A stretch of 64,000 bases of DNA from Palsa-870 sp039935415 (GTDB lineage: Bacteria > Chloroflexota > Dormibacteria > Dormibacterales > Dormibacteraceae), in the NCBI GenBank assembly GCA_039935415.1, contig JBDTKH010000014.1:73943-137942 (forward strand). The letters are read 5' to 3'. Each line of letters opens with the position of its first letter. Position 1 is the first letter of the stretch. Under the pieces are notes generated by a model. It was not told the DNA's origin. It searched no databases and was given only the letters and a program-made list of their open reading frames with translations. Positions 17,107-25,711 of this stretch are shown piece after piece. The position numbers were made by a program, and so were the translations under genes.

Positions 17107-18332
17107 TGGTTATGTCGACTGGTCCAGCTACGACACTGGACGCATACGCGAACATCTTTGGGATGGCGGCCGTGGATAGAGTCCGGGAAGCGGCCGAGCC
17201 ATTCCAAGGAGCCCGCATCTTGCATCTGTCGCAGACCAGATCCGGGACTCATCACGCGCGAATGCTGGACGCTGCGGTGCCATTGCTGACAAATCTGGGA
17301 CTTGATGTGAGCTGGAGGACGCCAGGGCCCATTGACGACGCCATGTCGTGGTCGGATTCACTGAATCAAGCGATCGACGGCGAGGTGGATGCCTCGTGGC
17401 CGCAATTGGCTGACGACTGGCGTCGGTACGCACGACGCCAAGCAGCCATCGTGGATGGTCGATATGACTATGTGGTCATCCATGACCCACAACTCCTGCC
17501 GCTGCGCGGCGAAGCCGGCCGCCTGAGTGCTCGCGCACGGTGGGTCTGGCACTGCCACATGGATATGCGTGATTGCGACGAAGGAGTCGCGCAGCTTTTG
17601 ACCGATGAGCTGGACGGTTTCGACCTGGTTGCCGTCGAGAATCCAGACTTCGCCGGCAGCGTCTTCATGCCGGCCCAAACAGTGATTCCGGCGGTTATCG
17701 ATCCGTTGTCGGGTCGCAACGCACAACTCCCTCCAGGAGTCGTTGACAAAGTCCTGCGGCGCTTCGATCTCAGAGCGGAGTGTCCACTCGTAGTGGAAGT
17801 CTCGCCTTTTGATGGCTGGGACGATCCCAACTGGGCGATCCACACCTATAACGTGGCCCGTAAGGAGATACCCAACCTCCAAATGGCGCTCGTTGCGACT
17901 TCCGCGTCCAGAGAAGACGTTTTCAGTCAGATCGACAAGTCCAGATGCAGCGGCAGCGTCAGGCTGCTGAGCTCGGGCGAGGCCGGAGACGTTGAAATCA
18001 ATGCCTTGCAGGGCGCTGCTGTCGTGGCAATGCAAAACGCGGTTCGGAAAGGCTTCTCGACCTCACTCCTCGAAGCATCGTGGAAGGGACGGCCTGTCCT
18101 GGCGTCCGAGGGAGGCGCCATGTCGCACCAGGTCATCGACGGGACAACGGGCTATCTCTTCGTCAGTTTTGAGGATGCTGCAGAGCGGATCGTCCAGTTC
18201 GTGAATGATCGGACTCTATCTGATGCTCTCGGCTTCAACGGGCATCGGTTGGTTCGTGAGAATCATCTGGTGGTGCGGTGGGTAGAGGCGTATCTGAACC
18301 TTCTGGCGCCGGTCGCGCAGACTGGGGGTTGA
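17106..18332 (+). CDS. treT: GT4 glycosyltransferase, trehalose synthase (TreT)-like
   Basis: A 408-residue GT-B enzyme. TreT enzymes join NDP-glucose and glucose into trehalose. Visible features match: an N-terminal half with GTHHARMLDAAVPLLTNLGLDVSWR and WHCHMDMRD, and a C-terminal GT4 donor site RKGFSTSLLEASWKGRPVLASEGGAMSHQV, with the conserved Glu of the EX7E motif in SLLEASWKGRPVLASE, then DGTTGYLF. The neighbours (otsB, stress protein, two-component system) support a trehalose role. Trehalose phosphorylase-type GT4 activity is the main alternative. Confidence 0.75.
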   Translation: MVMSTGPATTLDAYANIFGMAAVDRVREAAEPFQGARILHLSQTRSGTHHARMLDAAVPLLTNLGLDVSWRTPGPIDDAMSWSDSLNQAIDGEVDASWPQLADDWRRYARRQAAIVDGRYDYVVIHDPQLLPLRGEAGRLSARARWVWHCHMDMRDCDEGVAQLLTDELDGFDLVAVENPDFAGSVFMPAQTVIPAVIDPLSGRNAQLPPGVVDKVLRRFDLRAECPLVVEVSPFDGWDDPNWAIHTYNVARKEIPNLQMALVATSASREDVFSQIDKSRCSGSVRLLSSGEAGDVEINALQGAAVVAMQNAVRKGFSTSLLEASWKGRPVLASEGGAMSHQVIDGTTGYLFVSFEDAAERIVQFVNDRTLSDALGFNGHRLVRENHLVVRWVEAYLNLLAPVAQTGG

Positions 18333-18358
18333 GTCCTGCCGATTCCGCGTCGATGAAC

Positions 18359-18375
18359 GGCACCGGCATGGTGCC
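18359..18375 (+). terminator. Hairpin downstream of the treT-like gene
   Basis: A perfect 6-bp inverted repeat GGCACC / GGTGCC with a 5-base loop, 27 bases after the gene end. No T-run follows, so termination is only a guess. The remaining ~145 bases up to lgt contain an open plus-strand frame of doubtful value. Confidence 0.3.
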
Positions 18376-18520
18376 CGGAACCGGCCGTCAGGAGTCATTC
18401 TCCGCCTACGCGGCGGCAGGTAGGCGCATCCTCAGACCGCGTGGTGGTGGAACGCGCCGGCCGGCTTCCCTTCAGGATCCGCTACGCCCAGACGGAGGCC
18501 GCCATGTACGACAAGTCCGA

Positions 18521-19363
18521 TTACGAACCGATCGCTTCGCGCCTTTCTGGAGTTGAATTTCCAGTGTTCGCGTGTGCGCGGCGGATCAGGATCGGCACGG
18601 CAACGACCGCGATCAACACCATGAGCGCAGATGCGAGCTGCGCCTGGCGCAGCCCGAGGAAGACGGACGGGTCAGTGCGCAGGAAGCTGAGGAAGAAACG
18701 CCCGGCGGCGTACAGGCCCAGGTAGACCAGGCCGACGACCCCGTCCGGCAGCCTGGCCTTGAGCTTCTGGTGGAAGGGCAGGATGGCGGCCAGAAGCGCG
18801 AGCGTGAGGATCATCTCGTAGGCGACTTCGGGATGCACGACCCTGCCGGGCTCGCCGAGCGTCGCCGGGTTCACGTACTCCACACCCCACGGCAGGTTGG
18901 TCGGCGTGCCGTGGTGTTCGCCGTTCACGACGTCGCCGATGCGGCCGATCGCGAGGCCGATCATGGCGGCCGCGCCGCCGGCGTCGATGATCTTCCAGAA
19001 GGAGATGTGCGCACGACGCGACCACACGTAAGCGCCGATGATCGCGCCGAACAGCCCGCCCCACTGGCTGATGCCGCCCTCGGTGAGGGCGAAGACGCGC
19101 AGCAGCTGGCCACCGGCGAAGAGCTTGAAGTTCTCCCACACGTACAGCAGGCGCGCGCCGATGAGCCCGATCACCACCATCCACGCGACTCCGTCGGCGC
19201 CGCGGCGCACGTCGACCCCGTCCTTCTCCAGCAGCCACAGTCCGAGTCGCGCCCCCGCCAGGATCCCGAGCACCGCGAACACGCCGTGCCACGTGATCAG
19301 GAACGGGCCGATCCGGAAAAGGTTCGGGTTGAGGTCGATGACGATGGTGAGCAGGAGCTTCAT
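18521..19363 (-). CDS. lgt: Prolipoprotein diacylglyceryl transferase
   Basis: Transfers diacylglycerol from phosphatidylglycerol to the lipobox cysteine of prolipoproteins in the inner membrane. The 280-residue protein has about seven hydrophobic segments and the Lgt signature GRIGDVVNGEHHG (consensus GRIGNF-NGE) in the middle, plus early tryptophan/histidine residues in LITWHGV. The ATG at 19363 overlaps the gltX stop (ATGA), so it is coupled with gltX; the longer frame to 19558 lies inside gltX. Family length is 260-300. Confidence 0.94.
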   Translation of the reverse strand: MKLLLTIVIDLNPNLFRIGPFLITWHGVFAVLGILAGARLGLWLLEKDGVDVRRGADGVAWMVVIGLIGARLLYVWENFKLFAGGQLLRVFALTEGGISQWGGLFGAIIGAYVWSRRAHISFWKIIDAGGAAAMIGLAIGRIGDVVNGEHHGTPTNLPWGVEYVNPATLGEPGRVVHPEVAYEMILTLALLAAILPFHQKLKARLPDGVVGLVYLGLYAAGRFFLSFLRTDPSVFLGLRQAQLASALMVLIAVVAVPILIRRAHANTGNSTPERREAIGS

Positions 19364-20760
19364 GCGGGCACCCCTGCGGCGCGCTCGAGGCGCGCCAGCG
19401 CGACGTCCCTCGGCAGCAGCGCCAGCGTGTAATGGATGGGCAGCGAGACTTTCTTGCCGGTGAGCGCATCGCGCAGCGGCGTGTAGAACTTGCCTTTGCC
19501 GACTCCGGACCTCTCGACGGCCGATTCCAGCGCAGCCTCGATCGCCTGCGGTTGCCACGCCACCTCTTTCAAGACCTCGGCCGCTGATTTGACCCTCGCC
19601 GCGGTGGCCGGGTCAAGGGCCGGTGGTGAGGGATCCGTCCACAGGTAGTCGAGGTAGTCGACGCTTTCCCGCAAGGTGCGCAATCGCGTCTTGAGCGCAG
19701 GGACCGCGCGCTCGACGATCGCTGCATCGAGCTGGGGGAGAAGGGGCCGCAGCCGGCGCGCCAGCTCCGCGTCGTCGAGAGCGCGGATGTACTCGGCGTT
19801 GATCCAGTTGAGCTTCTCCCAGTCGAACCTCGCGCCGCCGTGCTGGACACGATCGAAAGAGAACACGCGCACGAGCTCGTCAACCGAAAAGATCTCCTGC
19901 GAGGTGCCCGGGTTCCAGCCCAGCAGTGCCAGGTAGTTGACGAGGGCCTCGGGCAGGTAACCCTGCTCTCTGAAAAGCGCCAGGTTCGCCTCGGGGTGCT
20001 TGCGCTTGGACAGCTTGGTGCCGTCCGCGGCCAGGATCAGCGGCATGTGCGCGTAAGCGATCGGGCGTTCGTAGCCGAGCGCGTCGACCAGCATCAGCTG
20101 GTAGGGCGTGTTGGATAGGTGCTCCTCGCCCCGGATGACATGGGTGATCTTCATCTCCGCGTCGTCGACCGGGCTTGCGAACTGATAGGTCGGGTAGCCG
20201 TCCGACTTCATGATGATGAAGTCGCCGATCAGGTCGGCGTCGAACCGCACCGCGCCGCGGATCATGTCGCTGAACGCGATCTCTCCGCCCGGGACCTCGA
20301 ACCGCACGGTGAACTCCGTGCGTCCCTGCGGTGGGTCGATCAAGCAGCGCCGCGAGTATTTGTACGGGCGCTTCTCGGCCTGGGCCTGCTTTCGCTCGGC
20401 TTCCAACTCTTCGCGCGTGCAGTAACAGCGATAGGCCTTGCCCGCCTCGAGCAGGCGCGCGGCGTGCTGCTTGTAGAGGTCCAGGCGCTCGGACTGGCGG
20501 TACGGCGCGTCGGGGCCGCCCTTCTCGGGTCCTTCATCCCAATCCAGGCCCAGCCAGCGCAGGCTCTCGTAGATCAGGGCCTCGTATTCGGGCCGGTTGC
20601 GCTCCGCATCCGTGTCGTCGATACGCAGCACGAAGGTGCCGCCGCGCCGGCGGACGAACAGGACGTTGTACAGGGCGGTGCTGGCCGTACCCAGGTGAGC
20701 GAAGCCGGTGGGGCTGGGCGCGATGCGCACCCTGACCTTTGAGTCGTCGGGCACGGCCAT
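19360..20760 (-). CDS. gltX: Glutamate--tRNA ligase
   Basis: Charges tRNA-Glu (and possibly tRNA-Gln if the organism uses the amidotransferase route). The class I signature IAPSPTGFAHLG (13-24, HIGH box) and GTKLSKRK (KMSKS box, about 243-250) are intact, with RIDDTDAERN near residue 46. Length is 466, normal for the bacterial enzyme. A zinc-binding Cys-x-Cys (YRCYCTREE) is also seen. Its stop overlaps lgt. It is divergent from an S51 peptidase gene with start codons side by side. Confidence 0.96.
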   Translation of the reverse strand: MAVPDDSKVRVRIAPSPTGFAHLGTASTALYNVLFVRRRGGTFVLRIDDTDAERNRPEYEALIYESLRWLGLDWDEGPEKGGPDAPYRQSERLDLYKQHAARLLEAGKAYRCYCTREELEAERKQAQAEKRPYKYSRRCLIDPPQGRTEFTVRFEVPGGEIAFSDMIRGAVRFDADLIGDFIIMKSDGYPTYQFASPVDDAEMKITHVIRGEEHLSNTPYQLMLVDALGYERPIAYAHMPLILAADGTKLSKRKHPEANLALFREQGYLPEALVNYLALLGWNPGTSQEIFSVDELVRVFSFDRVQHGGARFDWEKLNWINAEYIRALDDAELARRLRPLLPQLDAAIVERAVPALKTRLRTLRESVDYLDYLWTDPSPPALDPATAARVKSAAEVLKEVAWQPQAIEAALESAVERSGVGKGKFYTPLRDALTGKKVSLPIHYTLALLPRDVALARLERAAGVPA

Positions 20761-21495
20761 ATGCTACGGATCATGGCCGGACTGCTCGCGCTCGTCGGTG
20801 GTGACGAGTTCAAAACCGGCAATGAAGAGCAGGACCGGATGCTCGCCTCCGCCGCCCGGCCCGGACCCTGCTACGTCGTGCCGACCGCGGCCGCGCGCCA
20901 GCACCCGCAGGAGTCGGTGGCTCACGCGACGGGTTGGTTCAAGCGATTCGGCGTGGAGCTGGAAGAGCTGCCGGTCCTCAACCGAACCGGCGCCAACTCG
21001 AAGGCGCTGGCCGAACAAGCGCGAGGTGGCGGTTTCTTCTACCTGGTCGGCGGTGATCCTGGCCTTGTCGTGCAGGTGCTGAAGTCATCTCGGGTGTGGG
21101 CGGCGATCTTCGATGCCTGGCGCGACGGCGCGGCCCTGGCCGGCTCGTCGGCCGGCGCGATGGCGCTGTGCAGCCATACGCTGATCCGCGCCACGTGGCC
21201 GAACCGGTTCAACAGGCGCCCCGCCGACGCACTGGGCGTCGTCCCCGACACGGCAGTGCTTCCTCATTACGACACATTCGGCGAGAAATGGATCGAGTCG
21301 GCGCAAAGAGAGCTGCCGGGCACGACGCTGCTAGGCATCGACGAGCGCAGCGCCGCGTTGTGGAGCGAGGGCGGGTGGCGGGTCGCCGGGCCTGGTGCCA
21401 TCACCGTGATCAAAGGCGACAGGGTCGACCGCTTTGCGACGGGCGAGAAGATCTTGGGCCTGCCCGCGCCCGTCAGTATGCTTCCGAGCCAGTGA
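20761..21495 (+). CDS. Peptidase S51 / cyanophycinase-like protein
   Basis: A 244-residue type 1 glutamine amidotransferase-like serine hydrolase. The nucleophile elbow GSSAGAM (128-134, catalytic Ser130) and VGGDPG (about 98-103) match the S51 (dipeptidase E/cyanophycinase) family, as does the DERSAAL segment near the C-terminus. Substrate unknown: Asp-dipeptides or cyanophycin are family precedents. The start could be ATG 20761 or ATG 20773 (MAGLLALVGGDEF). The divergent gltX start is directly adjacent, leaving almost no promoter space. The next gene overlaps its stop. Confidence 0.75.
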   Translation: MLRIMAGLLALVGGDEFKTGNEEQDRMLASAARPGPCYVVPTAAARQHPQESVAHATGWFKRFGVELEELPVLNRTGANSKALAEQARGGGFFYLVGGDPGLVVQVLKSSRVWAAIFDAWRDGAALAGSSAGAMALCSHTLIRATWPNRFNRRPADALGVVPDTAVLPHYDTFGEKWIESAQRELPGTTLLGIDERSAALWSEGGWRVAGPGAITVIKGDRVDRFATGEKILGLPAPVSMLPSQ

Positions 21496-22397
21496 CCGCG
21501 ATGGGAAGCCGCCCGCCAAAAGCGATGCATTCCGGGTTTGTCAAGATCGGCTCGCTGCGGGTGCACCACACGCACGGTGGCCACGGCTCGCCCGTGGTTT
21601 TCATCCATGGCCTGGGGTCGTCCGGCTACATGGAGTGGCGCTTCAATCTCGAGACCACGGCACGGCGGCACCGGGTGTTCGCGCCCGACCTTCCAGGCTA
21701 CGGACGCACGGAGAAGCCACAAGCCCGCTACTCCATCCCTTACTTTGCGCGGTTCGCCGAGCGGTATATGGACGATCGCGGCCTGCGCTCAGCCGCCGTC
21801 GTTGGCGCGTCGCTCGGCGGACGGATCGCATTGGAGCTCGCTCTCGAACAGCCCCGGCTCGTGCGCAAGCTGGTGCTCGTCAACACACTGGGTCTCGGCA
21901 GGCCAAGACCCCAGATGGCCCAGATGGCGTATGGACTGGTGACTATCCCGCGCGTCGGCGAGGCCCTGATGAGGTTCACGCGCGACGCGCTCGGCTGGGC
22001 GTCACCAAGTGTGATCCGCCGCGTGGTCGGCCGGTACGCCGGCTCCACGTCAGACCTTGCGAGGACGCTGGACGATGCCTATCTCGGCGACCTTCGGGAG
22101 CTCTACGAGGCGGATGGTTTCCACAACGCGTACCTCTCCACCGTCAGGTCGTTGATCCGCCCCGGCGCGCTGTTTGGTGGACATCACGACGTGACGGGGC
22201 GCCTGAATGAGCTGAAGATTCCGGTGCAGCTCATCTGGGGCGCGAACGATCCGCTGTTTCCCGTCGCTCATGCCACGCGCGCCCACTCGCTGATCGATCG
22301 TTCACAGCTCGCCGTGATCGAAGGGGCGGGTCACACGCCCCAGGCCGAAAGGCCGGAGGAGTTCAACCGCGTCCTCCACCGATTCCTCGACTCCTGA
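21492..22397 (+). CDS. Alpha/beta-fold hydrolase
   Basis: About 300 residues with the alpha/beta hydrolase core: VVFIHGLGSSG (oxyanion hole), FAPDLPGYGRTEKP, nucleophile elbow VGASLGG, acid in WGANDPLFPV and catalytic His in EGAGHTPQAERPEEF. GTG 21492 overlaps the upstream stop (GTGA); ATG 21501 is equally possible. Substrate unknown; relatives include C-C bond hydrolases, esterases and haloperoxidase-like enzymes. It is probably co-expressed with the S51 peptidase. Confidence 0.85.
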   Translation: MTAMGSRPPKAMHSGFVKIGSLRVHHTHGGHGSPVVFIHGLGSSGYMEWRFNLETTARRHRVFAPDLPGYGRTEKPQARYSIPYFARFAERYMDDRGLRSAAVVGASLGGRIALELALEQPRLVRKLVLVNTLGLGRPRPQMAQMAYGLVTIPRVGEALMRFTRDALGWASPSVIRRVVGRYAGSTSDLARTLDDAYLGDLRELYEADGFHNAYLSTVRSLIRPGALFGGHHDVTGRLNELKIPVQLIWGANDPLFPVAHATRAHSLIDRSQLAVIEGAGHTPQAERPEEFNRVLHRFLDS

Positions 22398-22509
22398 GCC
22401 CCGCGCCGAGAAGCGCTACACAAGTCCCGAGTACCGGGAGCTTGTCGACGGCCCGTTCGATTCACTCGTCCACGCCGACCCTCTCCACCCGCACCGCCTC
22501 TACCGCGTC

Positions 22510-23100
22510 GTGCGCCGCGTCGTCTGGTGGGCCGTCCGCGTGCTGTTCCGCGTCACCGTGACCGGGCTGGAGAACATCCCGAAGCCGCCGTACATCATCG
22601 CCGCCAACCACCAGGCCTGGTTCGACCCGGCGTTCATCATCCCGTTCTTCCCGGACGCGCCGGTGATCTACACGATGGCGAAACGCGAGACCGTGTTCAA
22701 CCGGGCCTGGAAGCGCCGCCTCCTTCCACTGATCGGGGTGTTCCCGATCTCTCCCAATCGCGGCCAGCTTGACGAAGCCGGGCTGCGAACCGTCTACCAG
22801 GTGCTGGAGCGTGGCGGAGTGGTGCTGATGTTCCCCGAGGGCCGCTACTCGCGCGGGCGGGCGCTGCGCCCGCTGAAAGACGGGATCGGTTACTTCGCCC
22901 TGAACGCCGGCGTCCCGATCAGCCCGGTGTCGGTTCGAGGGACCGACGTGCTTCGCCCGTTCAGCCGGATCGACGTCTCCATCGGGTCACCGATCCTGCC
23001 CGATCTACCCGCGTGGTGGGGGCTCAGCAGCCGGGTGTCGAAGATCGTGGACAACGTCCGCCAGGCCTTGTCGCAAGGCCTCCGCCGCCGCCGCGCTTAG
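22510..23100 (+). CDS. 1-acyl-sn-glycerol-3-phosphate acyltransferase (PlsC-like)
   Basis: Probable membrane-associated acyltransferase making phosphatidic acid. Motif I NHQAWFD (HX4D) and motif III FPEGRYSRGRALRPLKDG are clear; ISPVSVRG is motif IV. From GTG 22510 the protein has 196 residues. The reading frame stays open upstream to about 22321, and the part after the hydrolase stop (KRYTSPEYRELVDGPFD, LVHADPLHPHRLY) looks coding, but no ATG, GTG or TTG exists there, so the N-terminus is unsure. A two-hairpin repeat follows 10 bases after the stop. Confidence 0.83.
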   Translation: MRRVVWWAVRVLFRVTVTGLENIPKPPYIIAANHQAWFDPAFIIPFFPDAPVIYTMAKRETVFNRAWKRRLLPLIGVFPISPNRGQLDEAGLRTVYQVLERGGVVLMFPEGRYSRGRALRPLKDGIGYFALNAGVPISPVSVRGTDVLRPFSRIDVSIGSPILPDLPAWWGLSSRVSKIVDNVRQALSQGLRRRRA

Positions 23101-23110
23101 ATAAGTAAAC

Positions 23111-23232
23111 AGGTCGCACTCAGGCCGGATTTACTCCGGCCGTCCCCCGGCGACCACCTGCCGGGCGCCTCCTCGCATCGCGCTCACTCGGAGGGGGTAC
23201 CACGGGGGAGGCCTGCCTCACCCGTGCTTTAA
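23111..23232 (+). repeat. Two-hairpin intergenic repeat, copy A
   Basis: Left hairpin GGCCGGA-TTTAC-TCCGGCC (23123-23141, 7 bp perfect). Right hairpin spans 23202-23225: ACGGG(g)GAGGC pairs with GCCTC(a)CCCGT with one mismatch, followed by GTGCTTT. The copy shares the spacer feature GGAGGGGG and the overall length with copies at 26714, 28444, 39317 and 50881. It fills the gap between the acyltransferase stop and the next gene. Confidence 0.7.
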
Positions 23233-23242
23233 TCCTTCAGCT

Positions 23243-24199
23243 TTGCATTTAGTGATCGGGGCCGGTGAGTTCCTCGGTGGGCATGTCTCGCGTGCGATGG
23301 CAGCCGAGGTTCCGGTCATCGAGCTGAACGCCGATGCCGACGACGAGACGCTGGCCGATGCGATCAGCGGCGTCGAGGTGATCGTCAACTGCGCGCAGAG
23401 CTGGTCCCCGGGCCGCCGGCTGCGTTTTCGGAAGGCCCCGCCGCCGGTGCTTCAGCGAGTCGTGGCGGCTGCCCGCCGCGCGCGCGTCACCCGCATCGTC
23501 CACGTCTCGACCGCGGACGTTTACGGGCCGGATCACCTCACGCGCGTCACCGAAAAGGCGCGGCTCCGCCCGGTGCACGCATACGAGCGCCTCAGGCTTT
23601 ACGAGGAGCAGTGGCTCGCCGAGTCCGCCGCGGACCTCGAGGTGGTCGTGATTCGCCCGGCGCGGATCTTCGGTGAAGGCGAGGACTGGATGCTGCCGCA
23701 CCTGATGGGAGGCCTGGCCAAGGATCGCCTGTGGCTGCCCGGCGGCGGCCGCGCGATGCAGACGTTCGTGTCGGCCGACGACGTCGGGCGTGCATGCCTC
23801 GCCGCGGGTGACCGGGGGCGGCCCGGACACAGCTACCTGATCGGTGGCTTCGACTCCACGTGGCGCAGCCTGCTGGACTCGGCCATCCGGGCCGTCGGCG
23901 TCGGGGGCACCGTCGTGAACCTTCCGTATGACCTGCTGTACTTCAGGGCCCTCGCGCAGGAGACGCTCACAGCGTCGGGGGCCGCGGTCTGGCCAGGGCT
24001 CTACGCGGTCGACGTGCTCGGCAAGCCGCATTACTACGATGACTCATATTCCCGACGCGAGCTCACCTGGTCGCCCTCGGTCGGCAGCTTCGAGCAGGAG
24101 ATGCCTCAGATGGCGGCGTGGCTGTCGCGACTGCCTGAAGTGTCCGCGGCGCTAGAGGCGGCTGCGGCCGGCGCGCCAGGCGCGAGTACGACGCGCTAG
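23243..24199 (+). CDS. NAD-dependent epimerase/dehydratase family protein
   Basis: A 318-residue extended short-chain dehydrogenase. The Rossmann glycine motif is IGAGEFLGGH near the start; VHVSTADVYGP carries the conserved Ser/Thr region, and the catalytic Tyr-x3-Lys is replaced by YERLRLYEEQW (Tyr-Glu-Arg-Leu-Arg), so the Lys is missing. This suggests an atypical family member or a non-catalytic role. VVIRPARIFGEGEDW follows the usual RPxxVYGP pattern. Start TTG 23243 (or GTG 23252). The repeat copy A lies just upstream. Confidence 0.75.
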   Translation: MHLVIGAGEFLGGHVSRAMAAEVPVIELNADADDETLADAISGVEVIVNCAQSWSPGRRLRFRKAPPPVLQRVVAAARRARVTRIVHVSTADVYGPDHLTRVTEKARLRPVHAYERLRLYEEQWLAESAADLEVVVIRPARIFGEGEDWMLPHLMGGLAKDRLWLPGGGRAMQTFVSADDVGRACLAAGDRGRPGHSYLIGGFDSTWRSLLDSAIRAVGVGGTVVNLPYDLLYFRALAQETLTASGAAVWPGLYAVDVLGKPHYYDDSYSRRELTWSPSVGSFEQEMPQMAAWLSRLPEVSAALEAAAAGAPGASTTR

Positions 24200-24261
24200 G
24201 GCGACCTACCGATTGGCGCGCCGGGAGCGAGGTGGACGCGCTAAACGCGCCTTACTGATCG

Positions 24262-24489
24262 CTACTTCACGGCAAGGCACGTGATCGTCTTGAAGACCCC
24301 GTCGATCTTCTGGATCTTGTCGACGATCAGCGAGCCGATCGAGTTCACGTCGGGCGCTTCGCAGACGGCGATCACGTCGTACTCACCGGTGATCGCGTCA
24401 GCGGCGGTGATGCCGCTGGTCCCTTCCATCTTCTTGGCCACTTCGAGCGCGCGCCCGGGCGACGCGTTGATGAGGACATAAGCCTTCAT
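24262..24489 (-). CDS. Lrp/AsnC-type ligand-binding (RAM) domain protein
   Basis: A 75-residue stand-alone RAM domain: MKAYVLINASPGRALEVAKKM, then GEYDVIAVCEAPDVNSIGSLIVDKIQKIDGVFKTITCLAVK. There is no helix-turn-helix, so it is not a DNA-binding regulator alone. Such small proteins bind amino acids and form dimers or octamers. It sits 59 bases downstream of a threonine dehydratase on the same strand, a pairing consistent with amino-acid sensing. Confidence 0.87.
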   Translation of the reverse strand: MKAYVLINASPGRALEVAKKMEGTSGITAADAITGEYDVIAVCEAPDVNSIGSLIVDKIQKIDGVFKTITCLAVK

Positions 24490-24548
24490 CTTTCTCCAAC
24501 CCCCAAAATCTGTCCGAGGCCGCCGAAAACGCCAAAAGCGTACTCGCG

Positions 24549-25535
24549 TCAGCGCGTCTTGAGCGCGCGCAGCATCACCTCGTCGGTGACGTTCCCTCCC
24601 GACAGGATGACGATCACTTTCTCGTTTGGGCTGGGGCGGTGGTGGTACAGCAACGCCGCCAGGGCCGCGGCACCGGCCGGTTCGGCGAGCAGGTGCTCCC
24701 ACTCGAACAACAGGCGGATCGCCCGGAGCATCTCCTCCTCCTGGACCAGGACCACGTCGTCGACGTAGCGCTGGGCGAGCGCGAGGGTAAGGTTGCCGGG
24801 CGCTGAGGCCGCGAGCCCGTCCGCGATCGTGTTGACCCGATCCAGGGTCACGATGCTTCCGGCTTCGAGCGAACGGCGCATCGCATCCGCTCCTGTGGGT
24901 TCGACGCCGACCACCTTGATGCGCGGTTTCTTCTCTTTCAAGTAGAGCGCGATGCCGCCGATCAAGCCGCCGCCTCCAATCGGGACGAGCACGGTGTCGA
25001 AGTCCTCGAGGTCGGCGAGCAGCTCGAGGCCGATGGTGCCCTGTCCGGCGACGACATCGGGATCGTCGTACGCGTGCACGAACGTCGCGCCGGTCTCCTT
25101 CTGGGCGAGGAGCGCCTCGGCGTTGGCGCCCCTGTAGTCTCGGCCGGCCGGCACGACGTTCGCTCCCAACCGGCGGATTGCCTCGACCTTGAACGGGTTG
25201 GCCGTCTCGGGGACATACACCGTGGCCGGGGCGTTGTATGCGGCCGCGGCGTAGGCGACTCCCATCCCGTGATTGCCGGCGGACGCGGTGATCACTCCAG
25301 CGGCGCGCTGCGCCGGTGACATGCGGATGAGCTTGTTGAGGGCGCCGCGAACCTTGAAGGCGCGGATCGGCTGGATCGACTCGATCTTCACGTAAACGTG
25401 GCACCGGGCCTTGTCGGTGAAGGCCCGCGAGAGCTGGAGTGGAGTGGGGGACAGGTGGGGCCCGAGCTGTTCGGCCGCTCGTTCCACATCGGCGGTGGTG
25501 ACGCTCCCCCGCGGTCCCGAGTCGACCTGCTTCAC
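24549..25535 (-). CDS. ilvA: Threonine dehydratase-like PLP enzyme
   Basis: PLP-dependent fold type II enzyme, probably converting threonine (or serine) to 2-oxobutyrate and ammonia. The Schiff-base lysine lies in IRAFKVRGALNKL; the phosphate-binding glycine loop is PIGGGGLIGG; SAGNHGMGVAYAA is the conserved substrate loop. GTG 25535 gives 328 residues, the short catabolic form without the C-terminal regulatory domain. Longer frames overlap the small divergent gene at 25559. The adjacent RAM-domain protein could supply the missing regulation. 2-Oxobutyrate would yield propionyl-CoA, matching the propionyl-CoA genes downstream. Confidence 0.88.
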   Translation of the reverse strand: MKQVDSGPRGSVTTADVERAAEQLGPHLSPTPLQLSRAFTDKARCHVYVKIESIQPIRAFKVRGALNKLIRMSPAQRAAGVITASAGNHGMGVAYAAAAYNAPATVYVPETANPFKVEAIRRLGANVVPAGRDYRGANAEALLAQKETGATFVHAYDDPDVVAGQGTIGLELLADLEDFDTVLVPIGGGGLIGGIALYLKEKKPRIKVVGVEPTGADAMRRSLEAGSIVTLDRVNTIADGLAASAPGNLTLALAQRYVDDVVLVQEEEMLRAIRLLFEWEHLLAEPAGAAALAALLYHHRPSPNEKVIVILSGGNVTDEVMLRALKTR

Positions 25536-25558
25536 GGGTGCGAAGCTACCATCACCGC

Positions 25559-25711
25559 GTGAGCGATGAGCTGGACCGAGTCGCGCCGCGCGAGAGCGCG
25601 CGGGTGAAGGCTCGCGACAAGAAATCAAGAGGGCCGAAGGTCGTGGCGGTCAACCCGGGCCTGAAGAAGCTTGCGCTTCATCTGGCCGAGAAGCGAAAGA
25701 AGAAGGCCTGA
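25559..25711 (+). CDS. Small basic protein, 50 residues
   Basis: Open from GTG 25559 to TGA 25709-25711. The product is strongly basic (KARDKKSRGPKVVAVNPG, LKKLALHLAEKRKKKA) and has a helical C-terminus. It exactly fills the gap between the divergent threonine dehydratase and the convergent membrane protein gene, and its composition is unlike random readthrough. No family is recognised; a nucleic-acid or ribosome contact is possible from charge alone. Confidence 0.5.
   Translation: MSDELDRVAPRESARVKARDKKSRGPKVVAVNPGLKKLALHLAEKRKKKA

Noticed and set aside
18441..18725. Plus-strand open frame over the end of lgt
   Set aside because: Most of it is antisense to the clearly conserved lgt gene; only the first ~25 codons look plausible and have no homology that I recognise.
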